Source of the DNA: Spirochaetota bacterium
GTDB taxonomy: Bacteria > Spirochaetota > UBA4802 > JAFGJZ01
DNA length: 18,878 nt
NCBI GenBank assembly: GCA_023396615.1
Contig: JAEWVM010000231.1
Span: 1-18,878, forward strand
Reading direction: 5' to 3'
In this document: positions 13,837 through 18,878 of the stretch, piece after piece
Layout of the letters: each line of letters opens with the position of its first letter
Numbering within the stretch: position 1 is the first letter of the stretch
The notes under the pieces: generated by a model
The model's database searches: none
What the model was told of the DNA's origin: nothing
Seen by the model: only the letters and a program-made list of their open reading frames with translations
Made by a program: the position numbers and the translations under genes

Positions 13837-15461
13837 GGAATATACCTCTGAACAATCGGGTATCTTCTTCCGATACCGAAAGCTTTCCCTGTCACTTTAA
13901 GTCCAGGTGCCGCCTGGCGCCGTTTGTATTCGTTGCGGTCAATAGCTTTTAAGACAAATTCCACGGTTGCCTTATCAAAGCCTTTTTGAATGATTTCAGC
14001 GCTTGACATCTTTTTTTCGATATAGCATTCGATTATGCTGTCCAGGATATCATACGGCGGAAGCGTGTCCTGATCCGTCTGGTTTTCTCTAAGTTCAGCC
14101 GAAGGCGGTTTTGTAATCGTGTCCGACGGAATGATTTCGCCGTTTCGGTTGATGAATTTTGAAAGCTCGTAAACTGTGGTTTTCGGAAGATCGGATATTA
14201 CTGCGAGCCCGCCGTTCATGTCTCCGTAAAGAGTGCAGTAACCCATCGAAAGCTCGGATTTATTTCCGGTTGAAAGCAGAAGTGCTGAAAATTTATTGCT
14301 GTATGCCATCAGAAGATTTCCGCGGATTCTTGCCTGAAGATTTTCTTCCGTGACATCGGGCTTTGCATTTTTGAAAACATGCGCAAGATCTTCTATATAT
14401 GTTTCATGAAGACGCTTTATTGGAATTATCTCAAAATTGATTCCGAGATTATCTGCAAGTTTTTTTGAGTCATCAACGCTTCCCTGAGAAGAAAATACTG
14501 AAGGCATCGTGATTCCTGTTACGTTTTCTTTGCCAAGCGCTTTAGCTGCAATCACTGCGGTAAGCGCAGAATCAATTCCGCCGCTTAAGCCCAAAAGTGC
14601 TTTGTTGAAACCGCTTTTGTGAGCATAATCTCTGAGTCCGCAGATGAGAGCGGATTCAATTTCCTCGAGAAGATTATCGTTAAAATGAATTTGATTTTCT
14701 GAGCCGAATAAATAATAAGTGATGCCTTCCTCAAAATATTTTCCGGTCGATGTGATCTGTCCTTTTTTATTTACACCGAAGGATGATCCGTCAAATACCA
14801 GCGAATCGTTTCCTCCGACCTGATTCACATAAACAATTTCAATTGCATACTTTTTCGCGATGGAAGAGACCATTTCTCTTCTGGACTGAATTTTGCCAGT
14901 AACAAAAGGCGAAGCAGATATATTTATCAGAAGATCTATTTTCTTTTCCGCATAGATGGAGACTGGGTCGATATCGTACTTGCGTCCGCCGGTAAATTCG
15001 GAGTCCTCACAGTTCCAGATATCTTCGCAGACTGTTAGACCGATTTTAATTCCTTTAAATTCTACCGGAAGATATGAATTACCCGAAGTAAAATATCTTT
15101 CTTCATCGAATACATCATAATTCGGAAGAAGTGTTTTATTATATGTTCTTATAATTTTTCCGTGTGAGATAAAAAGTGCGGAATTGAAAATGTTTCCTGA
15201 TTCATCGGTTGTTGCGGCGCCGATTACAACGGCGGTATCTGAAACTTTTGAAGCTATTTCAATTAATGAATCAATGTTCTGTTTTATAAGAGCTTTGTTT
15301 TCCAAAAGATCCATCGGCGGATAACCGATTGTAGCAAGTTCGGGAAAGACAATAATGTCCGCATTTTGTTTTCCGGATTCTTCAATTAGATTGATTATTT
15401 TATTCTTGTTGCCTGAAATGTCTCCGACAATCGGATTGAACTGTGCGAGAGCGATTTTCAT
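13833..15461 (-). CDS. nadE: Glutamine-dependent NAD+ synthetase
   Basis: The 542-residue product is a two-domain NadE. The N-terminal nitrilase-type amidase (about 1-260) has the catalytic triad Glu41 (VFPELA), Lys109 (TYNKTLLPNY) and Cys145 (TVCEDIW). The C-terminal ammonia-dependent synthetase has the P-loop LSGGIDSA (Ser293-Ser298), STGNKSELSMGYCTLYGD and the C-terminal YKRRQAAPG. It amidates nicotinate adenine dinucleotide to NAD+ with glutamine and ATP, in the cytoplasm. The ATG at 15461 has TAGGT upstream. It lies 6 bp after the HEAT-repeat gene and overlaps the phosphatase gene by 4 bp. The length is as expected for the family and all key motifs are intact. Confidence 0.95.
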   Translation of the reverse strand: MKIALAQFNPIVGDISGNKNKIINLIEESGKQNADIIVFPELATIGYPPMDLLENKALIKQNIDSLIEIASKVSDTAVVIGAATTDESGNIFNSALFISHGKIIRTYNKTLLPNYDVFDEERYFTSGNSYLPVEFKGIKIGLTVCEDIWNCEDSEFTGGRKYDIDPVSIYAEKKIDLLINISASPFVTGKIQSRREMVSSIAKKYAIEIVYVNQVGGNDSLVFDGSSFGVNKKGQITSTGKYFEEGITYYLFGSENQIHFNDNLLEEIESALICGLRDYAHKSGFNKALLGLSGGIDSALTAVIAAKALGKENVTGITMPSVFSSQGSVDDSKKLADNLGINFEIIPIKRLHETYIEDLAHVFKNAKPDVTEENLQARIRGNLLMAYSNKFSALLLSTGNKSELSMGYCTLYGDMNGGLAVISDLPKTTVYELSKFINRNGEIIPSDTITKPPSAELRENQTDQDTLPPYDILDSIIECYIEKKMSSAEIIQKGFDKATVEFVLKAIDRNEYKRRQAAPGLKVTGKAFGIGRRYPIVQRYIP

Positions 15462-15467
15462 AAATAC

Positions 15468-16691
15468 CTATATTGTTTTTTCTACCATGTTTCTAAGCGT
15501 GTTGTTTAAAAGCATTCTGAATACTTCATCTTTTTCTTCAGCTAAAATATCATAAAGCGGTATGATCGTGCTTTTGTCGCGGATTTTTTCAAGAGCGTAA
15601 AGAGCTGCGCTTCTCACAAAAATGTTTTTTTCAGTTTTGACCATCTCTGTCATTTTCCGGCAGCTGCTTTTGGCGTTTAATATAGCGAGAGAATTGCAGG
15701 CTTCGCTTCTTACTCTGTAGTCTTCATCGGACAGATTCTGAATGAGAACGCCTGCGGATCTGTCGGACCTCAGAATTCCGAGAGAAGCAACTGCTTTTAT
15801 TCTTAGACGGGCGGATGAATCTTTTAAAGCAGTGAGTTCAATTCCTCTGATGAAAGAACTTCTGAAAGAAACAAGAAGGCTGATGTAGAAATCTTTCAGG
15901 TAATCATCGGTTTCTCTTTCAAGTTGCTCGTTTAATGCGGAGGCTGCAGAAGATATCCTGTATCTGGCAATTTTATCAGCAGCGGTTTTTCTGACATTAT
16001 AATTCGAGTGAGAAAGAAGTTTGATGTAGATGTATGAACTTGAAGAATCTCCGAAAGAAGACAGCGCATTCATCGATTCGATAATGACTTCATAATCATC
16101 ATCCTGAAGAGCAATAGTTTTCAGATTATTCAGCTGTTCTGAAATTTTATTTTTAGAAATAAGTCTGATAATCATCAGCCGTATGGATTTGTTTTTGTCT
16201 TTTACCATTTCGGCAACGATGGGTAGAAACCGTTTGTCATACATGCTCGTCAATGCTTCTGCGGCATATACTCTGAAGACGGGATTTTCGTTCTGTGACA
16301 TTAATAATATTTTCGGATAAACTCTGTCGTCGCCTATTCTTTTTAATACTGCGATTGCCGCTGTGCGGACTTCAGAAAATCTTGAGTCCAGCTGGTTTAT
16401 TATGCTGTTGAGATCCCTTTTATCTTTGCTTTGAGAAATTCTGTTTATAGCTTCGATTTTAAACGCAGCTTCATTTGATTTATCAAGAACGGTTTTCCAG
16501 GCGGAAAGAGAAAAAGACAGATCGATTTTTTTGAGACTTTCAAAGGCTTCTTCGCGTGATGATTTGGTCCATGCGGACGAGACTTTCTCTGCGAACATTT
16601 CAGCGCTTGCTTTACTTTGGATAATCTGGTCTTGCGTATATGAATTCGCGAAGAAAATCAGTACGAGAATGAGATAAACTATTTTTTTCAT
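15468..16691 (-). CDS. Exported HEAT-repeat protein
   Basis: The 407-residue product has a signal peptide (about 1-19, VYLILVLIFFANSYT). About ten HEAT/armadillo-like helical pairs follow across residues 40-400, for example FSEVRTAAIAVLKRIGD, NPVFRVYAAEALTSM, YNVRKTAADKIARY, ARLRIKAVASLGIL, YRVRSEACNSLAIL and IFVRSAALYALEKI. The Arg and Ala positions of the PBS-lyase/HEAT_2 type recur. It is predicted to be a periplasmic protein-protein scaffold with no enzyme motif; its partner is unknown. No clear ribosome site precedes the ATG, which lies 17 bp after the TetR stop. It shares its operon with the TetR gene and nadE. Confidence 0.8.
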   Translation of the reverse strand: MKKIVYLILVLIFFANSYTQDQIIQSKASAEMFAEKVSSAWTKSSREEAFESLKKIDLSFSLSAWKTVLDKSNEAAFKIEAINRISQSKDKRDLNSIINQLDSRFSEVRTAAIAVLKRIGDDRVYPKILLMSQNENPVFRVYAAEALTSMYDKRFLPIVAEMVKDKNKSIRLMIIRLISKNKISEQLNNLKTIALQDDDYEVIIESMNALSSFGDSSSSYIYIKLLSHSNYNVRKTAADKIARYRISSAASALNEQLERETDDYLKDFYISLLVSFRSSFIRGIELTALKDSSARLRIKAVASLGILRSDRSAGVLIQNLSDEDYRVRSEACNSLAILNAKSSCRKMTEMVKTEKNIFVRSAALYALEKIRDKSTIIPLYDILAEEKDEVFRMLLNNTLRNMVEKTI

Positions 16692-16708
16692 ATTATTGAA
16701 TCTGATAA

Positions 16709-17317
16709 TTAAGGCATCATGCCTTTCATGATCATATCAACTACGCTTTGTACGACATTATTGTCAAGAATATCCTTTCCTTTTCTGCGGTATTCATGAA
16801 TAAGCAGCTGTACCGATCCGAAAATGAGAAGGGAAGTGAGAAGGGGGTCTATATCCTGGCGGTAAATTCCTTTTTTGCTTAGTTCAGCCAGATCTTTTGC
16901 TATTATTTTGATGACATTATCAACGAAACGTTCTGTCCGCTCCGTTACATCTTCATCCAGACCGATGATTTCTTTATACATCAGCATGATTACGATGGGT
17001 TCTTCAATTACTGCGCTTACACAATTTGAAAATTTTTTTCTGATAAATTGTGAAATTTCATCTCCTGTCGGATCGGATTTTATGAATTCTACAAGATCGT
17101 CGCTGTCGAAGATATCTTCTATTTTTTCTTCAAGGGATTCGAGGATGGAATAAACTATCTCGCGTTTGTTGCCGAAATACTGATAAACTGTTCCCCGGGC
17201 TATATCAAGATTATCACATATTTCCCCGATATGAGTGCTCTGATATCCTCTTTCGATGAACATCTCTTTTGCTGCATCTATTATCTGATTCTTGCGTTTT
17301 TGACCTTTAGCCGGCAT
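16709..17317 (-). CDS. TetR/AcrR-family transcriptional regulator
   Basis: The 202-residue product has an N-terminal TetR helix-turn-helix (about 10-56): IIDAAKEMFIERGYQSTHI, then ICDNLDIARGTVYQYFGNK. A variable helical ligand/dimerisation domain with no family-specific signature I can name follows. AGGG precedes the ATG at 17317. It sits two bases after the small gene at 17320-17499 and heads the HEAT-nadE stretch, so it may regulate its own long transcript. The inverted repeat at 17775-17792 upstream of the first small gene is a candidate operator (inference). Confidence 0.9.
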   Translation of the reverse strand: MPAKGQKRKNQIIDAAKEMFIERGYQSTHIGEICDNLDIARGTVYQYFGNKREIVYSILESLEEKIEDIFDSDDLVEFIKSDPTGDEISQFIRKKFSNCVSAVIEEPIVIMLMYKEIIGLDEDVTERTERFVDNVIKIIAKDLAELSKKGIYRQDIDPLLTSLLIFGSVQLLIHEYRRKGKDILDNNVVQSVVDMIMKGMMP

Positions 17318-17319
17318 AA

Positions 17320-17499
17320 TTACCCTGTAAAATAATCATCATTTATACTGTTCTCCGGAGTATTTTTCATCCTGTTTATTTCCGCGCTTAGCGGCACAAG
17401 AACTTCCTTGAGTTCCTTTATCATGACATCTGCTTTATCTCTAAGTTCACGGCTCATCAACCCTTCCGCAACGGCATAATTAAAATTAATAACTGCCAT
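17320..17499 (-). CDS. Small hypothetical protein
   Basis: A 59-residue frame starts MAVINFNYAVAEG and ends INDDYFTG, with an amphipathic helical middle (ELRDKADVMIKELKEVL). I do not recognise it. No ribosome site precedes the ATG at 17499. A second ATG (MSRELRDK, 14 residues on) has GGAAGGG just upstream, at short spacing, and may be the true start. The frame is open farther upstream to 17583 but would then run through the hairpin at 17542-17564, which seems unlikely. The two-base gap to the TetR gene suggests they are cotranslated. Confidence 0.45.
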   Translation of the reverse strand: MAVINFNYAVAEGLMSRELRDKADVMIKELKEVLVPLSAEINRMKNTPENSINDDYFTG

Positions 17500-17526
17500 T
17501 GATTTAGTCAAGAAAATTTTAATAAC

Positions 17527-17564
17527 AAAAAACATAGAAATAAGCAGGTTATGCCCACCTGCTT
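17527..17564 (-). terminator. Hairpin terminator or attenuator after the first small gene
   Basis: AAGCAGGT / ACCTGCTT forms an 8-bp stem (17542-17549 with 17557-17564) and a 7-nt loop. On the minus strand a T-rich tract follows (ATTTCTATGTTTTTT). It contains the stop codon of the gene at 17549-17773. The downstream TetR-nadE train would therefore depend on readthrough or on an internal promoter. Confidence 0.55.
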
Positions 17565-17773
17565 TCTTTGTCCTCTGTTTCATACGGAATTCCCGAAATC
17601 AGATAGAAAAATCTTTTCATGGATTCTTCATCCATTACAGCATTCTCGTACGAAACATGGGATTCTTTTGCTTCTTGAGATTTTTCTATCCGCACGTCAT
17701 GACCAGTTTCGGACTGAATTCTGTACTGCGGGCTGAAATATGTGTTTCCTAATGCGTTTATGTTGTTTTCCAT
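17549..17773 (-). CDS. Small hypothetical hydrophilic protein
   Basis: The 74-residue product starts MENNINALGNTYF and ends ETEDKESRWA. It is charged, without signal peptide, membrane helix, or a motif I recognise. A short helical segment ESMKRFFYLISGI (about 50-62) is the only hydrophobic part. An optimal GGAGG lies six bases before the ATG and sits in the loop of an inverted repeat (17775-17792). It is followed directly by a hairpin with a T-tract. The strong ribosome site, own terminator and upstream promoter-like sequence suggest it is a real gene that can be expressed apart from the downstream train. Confidence 0.6.
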   Translation of the reverse strand: MENNINALGNTYFSPQYRIQSETGHDVRIEKSQEAKESHVSYENAVMDEESMKRFFYLISGIPYETEDKESRWA

Positions 17774-17774
17774 A

Positions 17775-17792
17775 ATTTACCTCCGTGTAAAT
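17775..17792. promoter_or_regulatory. Inverted repeat enclosing the ribosome-binding site
   Basis: ATTTAC-CTCCGT-GTAAAT is a perfect 6-bp inverted repeat whose loop carries the GGAGG of the gene at 17549-17773. It could be a TetR-type operator in DNA, or a weak hairpin in RNA displaying or masking the ribosome site. Confidence 0.35.
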
Positions 17793-17802
17793 CATGCCTC
17801 TT

Positions 17803-17833
17803 ATATTATCGGAGGATTTTGTTAATCTCATTA
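17803..17833 (-). promoter_or_regulatory. Promoter candidate for the small-protein/TetR train
   Basis: On the minus strand TCCGATAATAT (17813-17803) contains a sigma-70-like -10. It also resembles the sigma-28 (flagellar) -10 GCCGATAA, with TAAT 16 bases upstream in place of TAAA. A good sigma-70 -35 is missing. Either assignment is tentative. Confidence 0.3.
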
Positions 17834-17938
17834 GCATTTTGATTATTTTTCAGAAAAACCGATGTGAAGAATTATAAGCCCGTTGAGAGTCTGTATTTTT
17901 GAAATTAATGAATTCAGGATAAAAAGCGCTTTGAAATT

Positions 17939-18878
17939 CTATTTTATATCTGCATATCCCTTAACGGCATTTCGTCCGTTGTTTTTCACGAAGTAAAGGG
18001 CTTTGTCCGCCATACCGACAAGATCATCGATGTTATCAACTTCGGAGGATGATGCGACTCCGAGACTTATTGTAACCTCAGTTTTCTCCTGTACAGCAGA
18101 TCTAATTCTTTCGGCTGCGTTTAAAGCGCCCTTTTCAGAGATGTCGGGCAATATTACGAGAAATTCTTCGCCGCCGTACCTTGTTACAGTATCAACGCTT
18201 CTGAGTTCAGCTTTAATTATTCCGGCGATATCCATCAGAAGCTTGTCGCCGCCTTCGTGACCTTTTGTGTCATTGTATTCTTTAAAATGATCAATATCTC
18301 CCATAATGAGTGAATAGCTTCTTTTAAGTGTTTTATATTCCTGAGCGCTCTTTTGGAGAATTGAGTCCATTTGTCTTCTGTTTGCGAGACCAGTGAGCGG
18401 ATCATAAAGTGATAAAATGCGTGTTTTTTCGTAAAGATGAATGTTCGAAAGAGCAAGAGCTATTTGTGATGATGCGGCTGTATATATGTCAATTATGTCT
18501 GATGACGGAATTTTTTCACATTCCTTATGTTCAATTAAAATACATCCTATTTCACCTCCGTGAGAGAAAAGAGGAATTGCCGCGAAACGGTATAAACCTT
18601 TTGATTCATCAATTCTCGAACTTTCCTTGCTGAAGACAACTTTTCTGCTTCTAAGCGATTCTATGCAAATGTAATCATCTTCGGGCAGTTTTGATATACT
18701 TGAGTCGGAAGAAGAATCTATTCTGAAAAGAACTCCGTCTTCAAACATGTAAAGGAAGACTTTGTCCGGGTGGGAAAAAACATTGAGACTCTTTAGGGTT
18801 GATGAAAGTTTATCGGAAAAATCAAAAATTTCAAGTGTTGAAGTCGCTACTGAAGCAAGCTTGTGCAGAGCATTCAGT
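17939..18878 (-). CDS. GAF-GGDEF diguanylate cyclase (5' part outside window)
   Basis: The frame is open to the right edge of the window: codons upstream of the Met at 18748 read on without a stop (TLEIFDFSDKLSSTLKSL, VFSHPDKVFLY). The gene is therefore partial and the Met is not its start. A GAF-like domain covers the N-terminal part. The C-terminal GGDEF domain starts at YDPLTGLANRR and has the active-site signature GGEEF, with an RSVD inhibitory I-site five residues before it. It should make cyclic di-GMP from two GTP with product feedback. The gene stands apart from the TetR train by a 165-bp gap, in which I see no clear terminator. Confidence 0.9.
   Translation of the reverse strand, partial: LNALHKLASVATSTLEIFDFSDKLSSTLKSLNVFSHPDKVFLYMFEDGVLFRIDSSSDSSISKLPEDDYICIESLRSRKVVFSKESSRIDESKGLYRFAAIPLFSHGGEIGCILIEHKECEKIPSSDIIDIYTAASSQIALALSNIHLYEKTRILSLYDPLTGLANRRQMDSILQKSAQEYKTLKRSYSLIMGDIDHFKEYNDTKGHEGGDKLLMDIAGIIKAELRSVDTVTRYGGEEFLVILPDISEKGALNAAERIRSAVQEKTEVTISLGVASSSEVDNIDDLVGMADKALYFVKNNGRNAVKGYADIK

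Noticed and set aside
17320..17583. 87-residue version of the second small protein with a hydrophobic N-terminus
   Set aside because: Its first codons would run through the terminator-like hairpin and overlap the preceding gene's end; no ribosome site supports that start.

Overview
The window is AT-rich chromosomal DNA, densely coding, with no rRNA, tRNA, CRISPR array or recognisable insertion sequence. Several features point to a diderm bacterium with at least a partly anaerobic, redox-sensing lifestyle: a lipoprotein, an outer-membrane barrel remnant, exported hydrolase-like and HEAT proteins, a sigma-54 activator, and a NifX/orange-protein-like operon. I cannot assign a phylum with confidence. 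A spirochaete or another deep-branching Gram-negative anaerobe would fit.

Left part (1-4842). A leftward operon encodes a NifX/NifB-family protein, a DUF5320-type glycine-rich protein and a C_GCAxxG_C_C-type cysteine protein. The next gene starts at the very left edge. The operon is preceded by a near-perfect sigma-54 promoter (TGGCAC-N5-TTGCT). Farther upstream are two near-identical 16-bp palindromes, 30 bp apart, centred about 76 and 106 bp before the predicted transcription start, where enhancer sites usually lie. A PAS-AAA+-Fis sigma-54 activator is encoded at 2886-4196. Between the operon and the activator are a seven-helix membrane LuxR-type regulator, transcribed away from the operon, and the 3' remnant of an outer-membrane barrel gene. 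I read the set as a self-contained regulated module resembling the orange-protein operons of Desulfovibrio, but with a different gene order and an added membrane regulator. To the right of the activator lies an AT-rich gene for a protein that looks like two ribbon-helix-helix units in tandem.

Middle (5051-10872). A small ORF with a good ribosome site is followed by a strong intrinsic terminator embedded in the 3' coding end of convergent tadA. A patatin-like lipase gene is translationally coupled to tadA. Rightward from there run a YibE/F-family membrane protein, biosynthetic arginine decarboxylase (speA) and a prephenate dehydratase with an ACT domain (pheA). The last two are 21 bp apart.

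Right part (10850-17773). One long leftward gene train, many members overlapping by 4 bp or so, runs: small protein, hairpin terminator/attenuator, small protein, TetR regulator, exported HEAT-repeat protein, glutamine-dependent NAD synthetase, histidine phosphatase, stand-alone RlmK-type 23S rRNA methyltransferase, lipoprotein, and an exported esterase-fold protein whose nucleophile serine is replaced by glycine. Its 3' end overlaps pheA by 23 bp. At the right edge is a GAF-GGDEF diguanylate cyclase that continues out of the window.
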